64,000 nt of DNA from Lateolabrax maculatus (taxonomy: Eukaryota > Chordata > Actinopteri > Acropomatiformes > Lateolabracidae), in NCBI GenBank assembly GCA_031216445.1, contig CM062218.1, positions 10,742,501 through 10,806,500 on the forward strand, given 5' to 3'. Both the position numbers and the translations under genes were made by a program. Of the stretch, positions 1 through 12,700 are shown piece by piece (position 1 is the first letter of the stretch; each line of letters begins with the position of its first letter). The notes below the pieces were generated by a model. It ran no database searches and was not told the origin of the DNA. It saw only the letters and a program-made list of their open reading frames with translations.

Positions 1-678
1 TTAATGCAAAGAGAGGTCAACTGATGAGTGATGGGCTAGTACTGTAGCTGTGAACCCTGGTTTTTAGTTTGAGTCACACCTCAGAAAACTAAAAACTTTG
101 CTGGTAGTGAATTTTCTGTTTCATCTGGTGAATAAAAAAAAAAAATGCTATCTAGGGAATACCATGCTTAACTTACTTTGGGTAAATATTTCTCTTTTAT
201 ACAACTTCTATTTAGTGATATTTTTCTCAGAACTTATAAAAGGCCCCAATCTGCAATTAAAGATGGTTTGCTCTGTTTAAATATTGTCACTCCAGCTCTG
301 GAATTGCTCACAAAACTAGATTTTTTACTGAATTTTCAACACTCCATAGAATGACTGAAATCGTGTAAAATCTAAACAGATTTAAGGTTTAACTATTGTG
401 TGGGCACAAAATTTATGATGTTGGTGTGTTTTATCAGACTAGAAGTTGTCAGGAGTGAAGAACAAAGACAGAGCAGAAGTGAATTTACATAAACTGAACT
501 GTTCAAAACTTTAGTACTGTAGATAGAAACAGAGGCCCCATTCACTCATCACAACAGAAGAGTCAGAATCAGCACACAGTAATAATGCCACTCTTAGGGT
601 ACAAAAGGGGTTTATGCCATTTCATAGCTCTTATCTTTATCAGTCACTGTAATGTTATTATACTTATGCATCTTTTAG
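1..678 (+). other. Intron of the left-edge cathepsin gene
   Basis: No exon could be recognised here. The preceding cathepsin exon, which should encode a GPxSVAIDA-type segment, is absent in all frames, so this stretch is most simply the 3' part of an intron longer than 678 bp. The short open frame at 98-280 shows no family similarity. Confidence 0.55.
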
Positions 679-1024
679 GTTTATACAACGCTCCCAACTG
701 CAACCCACGGTTTATAAATCATGCTGTCCTGGCTGTGGGCTACGGCACGGACAAAGGACAAGACTTCTGGCTCGTGAAGAACAGGTGAATTTGTCTCTCT
801 TGACTAAATAGTCACAATGAGCTTTCCCGTAAAATGTCCTAGCCTCTAACCCCACATGTGAAAAGAAATGTATGACTTGACAAGTGCGACCAAATATCAA
901 ATGTGAGTATTCTTGTGATTCCAGTTGGGGAACTGCCTGGGGAGAAGAAGGCTTCATTCGAATTGCCAGAAACAAGAATAATCTCTGCGGCATTGCGAGC
1001 TTTGCAATCTATCCTACGCTGTGA
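679..1024 (+). CDS. Cathepsin S/K-like cysteine protease, 3' end only (partial)
   Basis: These are the last two coding exons (679-784 and 925-1024) of a papain-family (C1A) lysosomal cysteine protease. Its upstream exons lie left of the window. Exon one opens after a TTTTAG acceptor in phase 1 and carries the catalytic-His motif INHAVLAVGYG. It ends at a GTGAAT donor that splits a Ser codon, so the joined sequence reads KNSWG, which holds the catalytic Asn. The last exon encodes a tail ending CGIASFAIYPTL, then TGA. Introns fall exactly as in the complete cathepsin gene downstream, so the two are tandem duplicates. The tail lacks the GIANLASFPKM ending expected of cathepsin K and resembles S-type ends, but NHAVLAVGYG is K-like. 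I therefore call only S/K-like. An AATAAA lies at 1450-1455. Confidence 0.85.
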
Positions 1025-2660
1025 AAATGTAACCTTTCACCTGAATCCTCTTGGTAGAATTTAGCTTATTTTATTTGTTTACTTAATAGCAGAGATCAGA
1101 TGTTTGTTGTTCTCATCTTCAATAACTTAACTGCAGATGCTGTCCTGAAAGTCAGAAATACTGCATATTGTCATTTTGAAAGAAAAGTATGAAAAAAAAC
1201 AGCTTGCTTTGTACCTTCTAAAAATGTGTGATTTCATATATCATATAGGTTCTACACTGTATTTTATATATTTGATGTGTTTATTTAAAATATTAATATT
1301 TAGCTTTTGGTGTGTTAAGCGCACACTTAATCTAACTCTTGATGATAAAGGAAGAATATAAAATATCCCTCATCAGTCTGTTAAATATTATCATTATTAT
1401 TGTTGGTAGAAGTTGTTATAGTTGTTGCAGTAGCGGTATTTTATTATTAAATAAAGTTATCTAAATAATAATAGTGAGAATAATAAACTTTTTCTAAACT
1501 GGATTCCTTTTTGTCTTGGTGGTCAATATAAAGGTTTTTCTGTCTAATATACTCAGGTGTACAAAATAACATACAAAGGTTGCACTGTTCAGTTCACCAA
1601 ATGAAATCTCACCATCAGCCTGTGTCTAATGTTATTCTTTCTCAGACCTGACTGTGTTTTCCAACAAGTATGTTTATCTACTGAGCTTATTTGGAGAGTT
1701 TTGGGTGACATTTATGCCTCATCTGAAGTATTTTCAAACTGTTTTTCAAGAGAAAAGACTTCAATGATGAGGACTAACTGGTTGGTTTGACAAATGTAGG
1801 TCTGGTGAACCGCCCCGACTCCATTAAAGTGAAGCTCATTGTTTATCTGTCCAGCCCCCAACTTTACTGTTTTGTTTCACTGTCTACAGTCTACTACCAT
1901 CAGCTCTGACAAACCCACTGTACACTACCTGCCACGCACCGAACAGCAGACAGACACAGTAAGCAACTATTATAGTGAAGCATTTAGCAGCTAAAGAGAC
2001 AGATATTTTCCTCAGGAGTTGGTAGATACCAAAAACAGAGCAATAAAAGAGAAGATATTGGACTTATATTCACACATTATATATATATACACATTGGCCA
2101 AAAACACATGAATGATAATGTTGCTCCGTAACTGCAGGTCATTGCAGGTTCATAGATTCACAGGTGTGCAGTGAGCATGGCATTAAATAAAAACTTACAT
2201 TTAATCTACATTCCCCCTGGTGATCTGCTCAGGTAGGTCATATTTTAGCATCTCTGCCATCAAGTTAGTAAAACTACTTTTCTGTGCTGGCTTTGTTTCC
2301 CTGCTGATTAAAAAAAAAAAAAAAAAGATCTTATGATGGGATTGGCCGAGCATGAATAGTATCCTCTACCGGTCAATTTGTCAAATGATATCTGAACTCT
2401 GAACATCTAAAAATTTATTGGAAATAGTCTATATATAATGTCTAATAATGCATTTCTCCATCTATCAACTTTTGCCTAAACATTTTGACCACACACAGTA
2501 TGAGTATGAACCCACACATTACTAACGTGTGGGTTTAGGCAGGTTTTAGTCCCCTTCTTCTAAATGTTAATTGATATCAGCTGGTGTCGTTTTAATGAGA
2601 GCGGCTGCATCTGTCCAATTAAAGCATGAGCCAGGCCTTTAGTCTGAGGTCGGACATACG
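1025..2660. other. 3'UTR of cathepsin 1 and intergenic spacer
   Basis: A/T-rich non-coding sequence between the tandem cathepsins. The 3'UTR of the first probably ends shortly after AATAAA at 1450-1455. The spacer carries one copy of a dispersed repeat (1852-2041) and a 17-A run near 2310. No conserved coding segment was seen. Confidence 0.6.
1852..2041 (+). repeat. Dispersed repeat copy 1
   Basis: This is the partner of the repeat at 13169-13359: same order of shared blocks, similar length and no coding capacity. It is probably an old SINE or MITE family member. Confidence 0.7.
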
Positions 2661-2664
2661 TCTG

Positions 2665-2671
2665 TATAAAA
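2665..2671 (+). promoter_or_regulatory. TATA box of the cathepsin S-like gene
   Basis: TATAAAA sits 44 bp upstream of the ATG at 2715. The usual 25-30 bp spacing puts the transcription start near 2695 and gives a very short 5'UTR. Inference from motif and spacing only. Confidence 0.6.
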
Positions 2672-2714
2672 CGTTTGTTGGCTTGACTCTTTTTCCTACG
2701 TCCTACGTCTAGAA

Positions 2715-4192
2715 ATGTTTCGGAGCCTGCTTTTCACCATCCTGTGTGGATTTGCATCGGCCGTTATGAATTTAGAGCTGGATCGACATTGGGAGTTATG
2801 GAAGAAGATGCATAATAAAGTCTATTCTCACCAGGTAAAACTAAGGACTTTGAACAACTCAACCATGTCACTGTGTGTGAATCTCTGTGCATTTAATTAT
2901 GAATTAAATTATGAGCCAGTTAATCCAAACTGTGTTTGAAATCACATTGTAACTGTTAAACCAAGTAATTTAAGATGTCTCTTCCTTATTACCTTAATTC
3001 TGTATGTATAATCATTTTTATTTTTTGAAGAAAACCTCCCCTTTTTTTATGTATCAAAGTGGTTAATGTCGGTTGCTAGATTGAGGAGTTTGGCCGCAGG
3101 CGGATATGGGAAGAAAACTTGGAAATGATTAATGTACATAATCTGGAAACCTCCCTGGGGTTACACACCTATGAGCTGGCAATGAACCACCTGGGGGACC
3201 TGGTAAGTAGGCTAGTCTCCCTTTCTTTTCTTTTTTTTTCATTAAATCAAAGCCATGCATTTGGGTTTATTTTAATTTTAGGGGGAGTGGGTGAGGAACA
3301 AATTGTCCCGAGTGACGGAACCACAAAATCTTCCTACCAAGACAAGTTGACACATTACTGTGAAATGCAGAGAGAACTTACTGGTAATGTCTGTTTGTTT
3401 CTTTTGTAGACCATTGAGGAGATCACTGGCACACTGACGGGCACCATCGTGCCCTCTGACCTGGAGAGGGAACCTTCCAACTTTGTCAAGGCCAACTCTT
3501 CTCTACCGCCATCATTAGACTGGAGGGATGAAGGACTGGTAACCGAGGTCAAAATGCAGGTGAGGTCCCGGCAGGTCATACCCTAAAGTATCAGTGCACA
3601 TTAACATCAGGACTAGTTGTTTTTGTAGCTCTAGTTTAAGGAGATCCAGTCTACATGTAACTTGTGCAACTTTTCTGTCTTCTAGGGTTCTTGTGGCTCT
3701 TGTTGGGCCTTCAGTGCAGTTGGCGCTCTGGAAGGGCAACTCAAGAAGTCTACTGGTGTCCTGATGTCCCTCAGTCCTCAAAATCTGGTGGACTGCTCGC
3801 TAAAATATGGCAACCGCGGCTGCAACGGTGGCTTCATGTCAAACGCCTTCCAATATGTCATTAACAACCAAGGCATAGATTCTGAGGCCGCCTACCCCTA
3901 CATCGGCAAGGTGAGCTTCCGAGACAATAATCCATTGCATGTGTTTCAGGTCTACTGGGGTTAAACCTTGACAAATAAATCCCCCCGGACAACACTTTCT
4001 TTTCAGCGAGGTCCATGCAAATATAACCCACAGTATCGGGCTGCTACCTGCTTGGGCTATGCCTTCTTACCTAAGGGGGATGAATCTGCACTGATGGCAG
4101 GTCTAGCTTCCATCGGCCCTATCTCTGTAGCAATTGATGCCTCCAGGCAGAAGTTTGTTTTCTACAGTCATGGTGAGTAGTTGCCTACCTCC

Positions 4193-4240
<48 letters not shown>

Positions 4241-4654
4241 AGTTGGATGATGGAGGGAAGTTAACCTTTTTTGGATTTGCGTAAATGTCTGGTTTCAACT
4301 TTTTAGTTATGCTTTCTATACCTGTTTTTTGTGGCCCCACAGGTGTGTACATGGACCACACATGCACCCACAATGTGAACCATGGAGTGCTGGCCGTGGG
4401 CTATGGCACTGAGAGAGGACATGACTACTGGCTGGTCAAAAACAGGTGAAATATTAAATGTGGATTTTTGATTTTAATGAATATTTTCAATTTCCACATT
4501 TCCTTCTATTTAACAAATTGGTGGGTTTTAATCTAAACGTTTTTCCAATTGTAGTTGGGGTGTAAACTACGGAGATGAAGGCTACATCAAGATGGCTCGG
4601 AACAGAAAAGACCAGTGTGGCATCGCTCTTTATGCTTGTTACCCCATCATGTGA
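2715..4654 (+). CDS. ctss: Cathepsin S-like lysosomal cysteine protease, complete
   Basis: Coding exons are 2715-2834, 3080-3202, 3410-3559, 3686-3910, 4007-4172, 4343-4445 and 4555-4654. All have GT-AG borders and the phases close to 328 aa, normal for cathepsins S/K/L. A signal peptide covers about residues 1-17. The inhibitor I29 propeptide carries a perfect ERFNIN spacing (E42, R46, W50, N53, I57, N61). The mature enzyme starts near L113. Oxyanion Gln131, catalytic Cys137 in GSCGSCWAF, His275 in NHGVLAVGYG and Asn295 in KNSWG are all present, so it should be active. It would degrade proteins in lysosomes; cathepsin S also trims the MHC class II invariant chain in vertebrates. YGNRGCNGGFM, YRAATC and NVNHGVL are S-like rather than K-like. 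Teleosts often have several ctss copies, and which one this is cannot be decided here. Confidence 0.9.
4196..4233 (+). repeat. Poly(T) tract in a cathepsin intron
   Basis: Uninterrupted T run of about 38 bases in intron 5 of the cathepsin S-like gene. It is likely polymorphic in length. Confidence 0.95.
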
Positions 4655-4692
4655 TCAGCAAACAGCCCAAGTTTTGGATGTACATTATTTTA

Positions 4693-4698
4693 AATAAA
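4693..4698 (+). terminator. Poly(A) signal of the cathepsin S-like gene
   Basis: AATAAA lies 39 bp after the TGA, followed by a T/G-rich stretch. This gives a very short 3'UTR. Confidence 0.7.
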
Positions 4699-5100
4699 GT
4701 ATTTGATACTTAACTTGTGGATTTCTGTTCATGAATGTACTGATGGGCAGAATTTCTGTGTTAAAAAGCCTTCTTACCCAAACAAATGACTGTAGCTTCA
4801 TTTGAAGTAATGGGGGGGGGGGGACAAAATCCAGTCCATGTTATGTGCAAGATGTTTATATGAAGCTTCAGCTGTATGTGTCTGGCTAGTCATTTTAGTA
4901 CAAAATTCCCTGTTTTGTTTCCTGGATTGTTTTTCTTTGCCAAGCTGCAGTGCAGGGACAGTAATAAGTGGTAGATTTTTCCCCCCTTATTTATCAAGCT
5001 CAGATAACTGAAGCCTCATTAGCTTAAACTTTAAAATCCTTTTTTTTTTTTTTTTTGCACAAAAGGATGTGACATTAACATTCAAAGATTGGCGAAAAAC

Positions 5101-5105
<5 letters not shown>

Positions 5106-5149
<44 letters not shown>
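5106..5149. repeat. (TA)n microsatellite
   Basis: About 22 perfect TA dinucleotides between the convergent 3' ends of the cathepsin gene (+) and sv2a (-). Confidence 0.97.
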
Positions 5150-5152
<3 letters not shown>

Positions 5153-5200
5153 TTCATGCTGTGTAACGTAAACCATGACATTGGTTTTCTTTCTTCAAAT

Positions 5201-8200
5201 TTTATTTCCATTATAATTTATCATTTTCTTCATAGAACTGGATAAATGGCACAAAAGTGCAAAATCCCAGCATAATGAACAACTCTCACATAAAATAAAT
5301 ACAGCACCTTTGCAGCATCACTAAAATATTCTCAATATCCAGAAGTAATAAATACTGAATTTACCAAGATTTTCAGTCTTCATTTACAAAACACAAAGAC
5401 AACACACAATAGATTTTTGTTTCATATTGAACTTTTTTTGGAATTGTTTTCCTTGATCTTTTGTTCCACAAATTCCAAACTTGCACATACAAACATCTAC
5501 AGTTTCTACACACATTACATTGATTTTTGAATTGAACTCACATTTAGAGTAGAACTTTAATCATTTAATAAACAGGTCAGAGTCAAACCAATAAAACGCA
5601 AACATAAATTCCTTCAGTCCAAACTACAGCGAAGGATTCTTGCAGCTCTTTGCAGATGAAGGAGTTGTTTTCTGGCATGGGTCGGCCCTTTTTTTCAGGA
5701 CCGATCTGTGGGCTCTTAAGAGTTGAGAAAACAGAAACCATGCCATGAAAAGTCCTCCATCCTTTTATCAGACCGCCATCATTAAGGGAAGTCTTCAGAC
5801 TGGTGCTTATTTTGACCACATCCCATATCATTGCCGTCATGATAGACAAAACTCAAACCAGTGACCCTTTTGATAGTTTATACATATATATATAGAATGA
5901 AAATTCTACACATAGTAACATTAAATAGTAAACTTTTACATTTTGGACAGGAGCTTCAATTTGACAGAGGGGGCTCTTTTGATGAGTTTATAAACCGTGG
6001 TCTTTTTAGGATTTAACTCTGACTTCCTGTTATCACAGAATTGGGAAAAGCATCCACTTTATTGCTTTTACTTTCCCCCTTATAAACAGACTCACGTGGA
6101 CAAACGTGGTTATGTCAAATTGTACTTTTTGTACATAGTTAATGCACATTTTCTACTCCTTTTGCTTAAGTGTATTGCCTTTTCCGGCCATATCTTGTAT
6201 CTCTGTGACAAGATGAATTGCACGATTACAAGCATCTTCCTCAGAAATTCAGGCATATATATAGAAAAAGAGTTACCTGGGTCCAAGGTAAAAGAGGAGC
6301 ACAGTCACCACTAACTTACTTTCAGAACACATACTCAAGTTTCACCAATTTTAACCCCACTTTGATTAAGAACAATCACTGCAAGCAACAAATCTATGTT
6401 ATCATACAACAATGAAAACACTAGTTCTTGCTTTAGACAAAAACAGCTGGCATACAGGACGTCCAAGAAGTCAGACAATACAATACAAACATGCGTCACA
6501 ATCGGTTGAATACAGAAGGATTAGGGGTGAAGTTGTCTTTGTGAATTTAAGATGTGATCTTTTTCCATATTTCTAAACAGACAGCAGACCGCACGTTATC
6601 TCTGAGACTGGCCATCATTGATGGGATTTGTTTTTAAGACTGAATTGTATCAGCAAAAGAGCACCCGAGTCTGTTATGAAGAGCAAAACATTAAATTCTA
6701 GACTGCATATATTGCATTAGCTTAGTTTTTTCTTCTTTTAGTGTAAATATATTTCCATGGTCCCCAACTGAGCTGTATTCATCACAGGGATGAAAACACC
6801 ACAACAGAAAAAAGTAGAAAAATATGTGGCAGACGATTTAGAGTTCGCTTATACACACACATACAGACGTACGTGAAGGACACATCAGTCTCTCCAACAT
6901 TAACAAGATCCATTTGTTCACTAAATACACACAAGACAGCATTAAAGCAATAGTTCAACATTTTGGGAAATAATCTTATCCACTTAGTTAGATGAGAATT
7001 GAACCTTTTCATGCGCGTAACCTAAATGTGAAGTTACAGCCTGCAGGCGGTTAGTTTGGCTTAGAATAAACACTGGAAAGCATAAACTTGCCCAGACCAA
7101 AGTGACGAAATCCACCTCCTAACACCTCTCATGGTCATAAATGAACATGTGATATCTCATCTGTTTAATCAGTAGAAAAACTGAAATGTTAAAACAACAA
7201 GTTGTGGTTTTATGGCGTCAGACTTTATTACCTTTGAGCCAGAGTCAGGCTAGCTGTTTCCCCCCGTTTCCAGTCTTTATGCTAAGCTAAGCTAATTGCC
7301 TCCTGGCTTCAACTCCATACTTAACGCACAGAGATGAGAGTGGTATCAATCTTTTCATCTGACTCTAAACGATAAGCATACCTATTAAAATGTCAAATCA
7401 TTATTTTAAAGACCCTCTCAGACACACAAAGTTCAAGAGATCAGACAAACTCCAATCGCTGAGACAATATCCGTTTTCCTTCTGAAGTTTTTGTTTTTGA
7501 GTTACACTGTCTACTGTGGGGGAGAGGATAATCCACAGACAACGCCAAAGCCTCTAACATCCTGAACACACTCACAAACACACTCACACACATACTCTAC
7601 TGGGCAGCAGCAGCAGTCACGTACTCACTCACTGATTGTCAGCAAACATATTGATGTACACCTTTGGAGAAATTATACCGAAGTAGTGATATGTATTAAT
7701 AATGGTCATCAATTAGCTTTCCTTTAGAGTGATTGTGTCCGGTTTAGATCAAAGTCACAATAGGCAACCTTTTTGTGTTCTTTTGTCATCCTTACAGACA
7801 GTTAAGTTATCATATAGGAACAAACTGAGTCACAACTTTCCTTTTCTTCTGGCACAAATGGATGCAGTGAAGGAATGACAGGAACAGGAGCCCTTAAAAT
7901 GAAATTAGACGAGTGATTTGTAATCTCTGTTTTCCTTTTGTGCCAGATCAATAAGACTATTTTTCACTGATTCTTCTTCTTTTGGTCCAGTTTGATTTGT
8001 GTTTATGAGAATAATTAAGTCATAAAATGAGTTTTAAGAGCCATTAACACAATTTTAAGAAAGCGTTGATTGTATGTTTTGAGCCCAACCAGAAACAGAC
8101 AAAACAACCAAATGACTTCTGACAAAAAAAGTCAACTTAGAAGCTTTTTCCAGAGCTTTCATTCTCTATGAACACTAAGCAAACTGCTAAGAAAGACAGT

Positions 8201-9749
8201 GAGATGCGGCTGAAGCCTCTGCAAATAGCAAGTAAGTGGACCTTGACTTTCAAATTGTTTTGTGAAGCTGCTGTTTCTGAGGTCAAAAACTTTCACACTC
8301 AATCAAATGACTTGTTTTCATATTAAGGCTAATTAATGCCGCTATGCACATGGGACTGAGCTGGACTATCAGAAAACTATCCTGCATGTACAATAATGTG
8401 GTAGAGTGGTGCTAAAACATAATACCAGCTGTAAACGTGGTCGAAACATTTCACCACACCTGAGCTACTGAATGAGTTATATTTGTTTTGTTTTTTTAAT
8501 GTGTGACTGCTGTTCTGTACATTCTGCTGTTGGATCAGTAAAATACGGTCTACATGAGTGAACTGATTTGCATGAAACAATGGCATTTAAATGAATAAAT
8601 CAGACACTTTCTCTTGTCTCACATAACAAAGACACACATGCAATCCCACGCACACAACTTTAGGCAAATATTACACTATAGTATCTGCTCTCACATTTAG
8701 CACTTGACCAAAAATCCGTCCTTGAGACGTTCCTGTGTTGCAGACATGAACATCATCACACTGCCACAGCTGTATGGTTCAACAACAGGGAGGGAAGAAC
8801 ATTAGTTTAACACTGAACACTGAGGAGCTGGATCAAACTATGTATTCCCATTTACAACAGAGAATCCTGTGAAATGCATCTTCATCTGTCTGTGTTTTGA
8901 GGCTATAAGTCGAGGAGTAGACTGGATTTATGCAGGTACAGGGAAGCATTTAATTCTCAGTTTCTGAATAAAACCAGCCTCACTGGAATGTTTTAATATT
9001 ATTTGGTAGAAAATAAGAGCTCTCAGCAGGTCTGGCTTCAGTAGACGGCAGTGGTCGAAGGTCATGCGTGTTTTTAGAGAAAATATATTCAACCTGAAAT
9101 TCATTGTAAGATCTTTTCAAAGAAAAACTGTTCATCAAACACAAGTCTGAATGGAAATGTGAAGTGAACTGTACCAATAAAACCACAGCAAATAAAAAAG
9201 CAGCACTGACAGCCAGACAGAGGACAGACGAAAAAGAAAAACACTGCAATCATATTTGAAAATCGACCACATGGATAGACTAAATCTTTTCACGTTCCCC
9301 CATAAATGGCTTTTTTTCAGTCTCACCTTACATCTGACATCTCGGTCTTCTCAATTGTGTTTGATATTGTAGATCATTGGGGGAGTAAAAGGAAACTCCC
9401 AGAAATTAACATTTTATCCCTACTGCGTCACCCTGTGCATACTACGCTTTTGAAAAAAAGGTCTGATGTTTTTAGTACCTGACAGCTGAAAGTGTTATCA
9501 TTCAGATGGAGTTATCATGACACAGGTATTTATTTCTACATCCATGTGCTCTTCTCTTAATCACCATGGCTCTGTATAGACTTTGAATGATGCAATCCAT
9601 ATTTCAAAGGATTCTGGGCTTACAATGGGGATGGCAGTCTGTTCTGTTGGTGTGTGATGGGCAGCGCTGAAGCTCTCAGGGATGTGCACGCTCTAGTTGT
9701 CAAACACACACTCCCGCTGTACTGTGCTGCCCACTGCTGGTCATTTGTT
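5201..9749 (-). other. sv2a: Probable long sv2a 3'UTR and downstream flank
   Basis: About 4.5 kb after the sv2a TAA contains no supported gene on either strand. A minus-strand AATAAA (plus TTTATT at 5201-5206) sits just before the (TA)n tract that separates it from the convergent cathepsin gene. The true poly(A) site may instead be nearer the stop, since other TTTATT sequences occur (for example near 9528). The stretch contains a 470-bp MITE-like element at 6942-7411. Confidence 0.35.
6942..7411. mobile_element. 470-bp MITE-like element, copy A
   Basis: The element begins TAAAGCAATAGTTCAACATT and ends in its approximate inverted complement (AAAATGTCAAATCATTATTTTAAAG), so it has terminal inverted repeats and no transposase. 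The interior contains TCTTTATGCTAAGCTAAGCT and GAGAGTGGTATCAATCTT. Both motifs recur in the same order and orientation in the copy at 30097-30566, which has the same length. It is a non-autonomous DNA transposon. The superfamily was not determined. Confidence 0.75.
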
Positions 9750-12700
9750 TTACTGCAACACTTGGCCTCGTGTTTCAGGCAACTTTGTTGCAAGGAAACT
9801 ACCTGCAGCGAGCGCACCGGCAGCAAATAAGATGGGTACGGCCTTGGTGATGCCGACAAATGACTGGAAGATGCTGATGCCCAGGACGGCCGCCAGCTTA
9901 CAGAGGGCATTCAGGAAGCCAAACGCTGTGGTTCTGAACAAAAGAAAAGAGTGACAAACATAATTACAGCGAGGAGGTTCAGCAACTGATACAAAGAGGA
10001 CGATTTGAACTATTCTGATCATTAATTCTCTTCTTCAAGCATTAAGTGTGCCTGTATTTGAACATGTTTAGTTTTCTTTTTCTCCATCTTCTCTGTGGTA
10101 ATTTATAGTACAGATGACTTGAAATAAGAGGTCAATATAAAAAAAAAAAAACATTTAAACGCTTGAGCACTTAATTCTAAATTTATACATATATATGTTT
10201 ATATGACTTCATTAAAGCTGCCAGAAGTCCTTAAAGTGGGACCTATGTGACCTTAGAGGGGTGACCTTTTGAGCTTCGGCCACCCAATATATACTGTATA
10301 TTCATAAAAGGAAACAGGTGTGCTTCTCATGCTCTGAAATTCAGATGGTGCTCTGCCTCAAAGAAACCCAACAATGTCTGTATTTAACAAAAACCAGAGT
10401 AAGGAAAAAAGGCAGGAACCCAGAGATCAAAAACAATGAAAACATCACTTAATGTGCTGATCCTTTGGGTACATTTATTTGAAATCAGTGGACGGACAAA
10501 TCGCATCATCAGAGTGTGTATGACAGGCAGTAAGCTCTCTTTTTAAAGGACGCATCATGTGATCCCCAATCAGCAAAAATAATTGCACCTGTAAACCTGC
10601 AGGAAGATCCTCCACTCCCCACAAAAAAAAATATTAATTAAATTAAATTAAATCATATAAAATATGAATACAAATATTTTAAAATAATTACAAATTAAAA
10701 TTAAAAAAACAATACATATTCTCAGGAAAACCAGAATAATTAAATAAACCCTATGTTGCATTTTCACCACTGGCTTCCGACAATTCAACAGTAAATCAGT
10801 AATTAAAATGAGTAGGTGCATCTCATGTTACCTTTTATCCGAGGGGTAGAGCTCCACTGTGATCACATCCAGGGCGTTCCACGAGGCGATGCTGATGCCA
10901 CCAAACAGGCACAAGAGGGCGATCATCCCTGACTCGCTGTTGCCGAACATCAGGAAGAAACAGCTAACACAAGATATGACACTGGATCCCGCTGTTTGGA
11001 GGAAGAAATGAGAATTACATTAAGTTAAATAGCCTGTATGTCCCTAAGTGAATTATCTGCTTTGATTAGATTTGCCTACCCAGCATCCTTAAACGCCCAA
11101 TTTTGTCCATTAATAGAGCCGACACGATGTTGCCAGGCAACACTGCCAACGTGCCGAGGAAGTTGACAAAGTATATCATGTAGGCATTGTTGAAGTCGTC
11201 GCTGAAGTCGATCATGCAGCCCTCCTTGTTGTGGATAAACGTGCTGTTGACCAGTTTACAGTTGACAAACCTGTATTTGAATAGATCTGATGGCAGAGAA
11301 AGAGGAAGAGGGAGAGAAATAAGTGCTATTTATTTATAATATGGAATCCAAAAACATCTGGAATTCACTAATACTTGAGGAATTGATTGACGTAAATGCA
11401 AGGGTGTCATTTGATGTGTGCAGCCTGAGGGGAGGATTTGAGACATGAGGGTTGGAAAATCAGTAATTAAATAATGTAATCTGGAAATGAGTATCACTCA
11501 TAGAAAGGGAAGTACAGAGTTCTTTATAGCAAAGATTGTAGCACAGATAGATAATTTATCATATCAGGTGTCAATGAAACTTAATATGACTTTGAGGAGA
11601 GTTAGAGCATTAAAAATATAAAGATTTACATAGCATTTATGTATATTTTTTGGTTAAACTATTATTGTTGTGGAAAGCATGATGAGCATTTCATTTTTAC
11701 TTTTTGGTTGAAGAACATCTGACTTCATTGTCTCCCCTCCACAAACCTACGTACTCACTCGGATAAATGATTAGTTTTCCTAAAACATGGAAAGACGGGC
11801 TTGAATGATCTCTTAAAACGAAGAAACCAGGACATTTGCACAGCCACCACACAACCAATCCTCTGTCAGCGGCTGTTTCTAATCTAAATTCCTTTCAAAC
11901 AGAGAGTAAACATAAAAAACAGCATCCATCACTATGAAACTTCTTGAAATAAATAACAGGGAAATAACTAGGAAAGGTCAGAAGAGAAGTTACACTGTCT
12001 TTCAATCTTTTCCTTGAGGTTACAAGGCCTTTTAGTTTATGCTCTGTTTATACTTTGCTGCCTGCACCAACTACACGATTAGATTTTCTGATGACACTGC
12101 TGAAATAACCAATAACAGTTTTATTAAAGGCAGTCATCCATAAAAGCGCTGATGATCAAAAAATTGATGTGACATAAAAGAAAAATGATAAACGATAAAA
12201 GAATGTATTGTTGGCTTCGGGGATGAGAAGATAATGCTGCTGTAAAAGCTGCTGTGAAAGTGAAGATGTTGAGATTTAAGTCTTATGTTAGCAGAGAAAC
12301 AGCTTCTTTTTTCTCTAATTGAAAGCACAAGCAGAAATCAAAACCATACAGCAAAAACCCACCATGGACTAAAGCTTCCACATAAACAAGTAAGAGTTTT
12401 AAATTATCTTTTTTTGAGCATTTTTGTGAATTTTGTTACACATGTATATACAAAAAAAATCACATACAGTATATACAGTTATAGATACTATAAAATAAGT
12501 TGTAGGTATGGTGATGGATGTAGATGGTTATAATAAATGTTGTCATTGTAACATACAAATGAGTTCGTCTTATGTCAAATTGTGTCAAGAAGAAGCTTTG
12601 GTTGAGATTATCCAGTTAATTACACATTCTTACACATAAAACACATTCTTACATCTGTTTTTTTTCTCAATCGTGAAGCAGTGTTTCACAGCTAACCCCA

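Noticed and set aside
5997..6415. Two overlapping plus-strand frames of 105 and 65 aa
   Set aside because: A/T-rich, no domain, no promoter or splice context. They lie in the probable sv2a 3'UTR.
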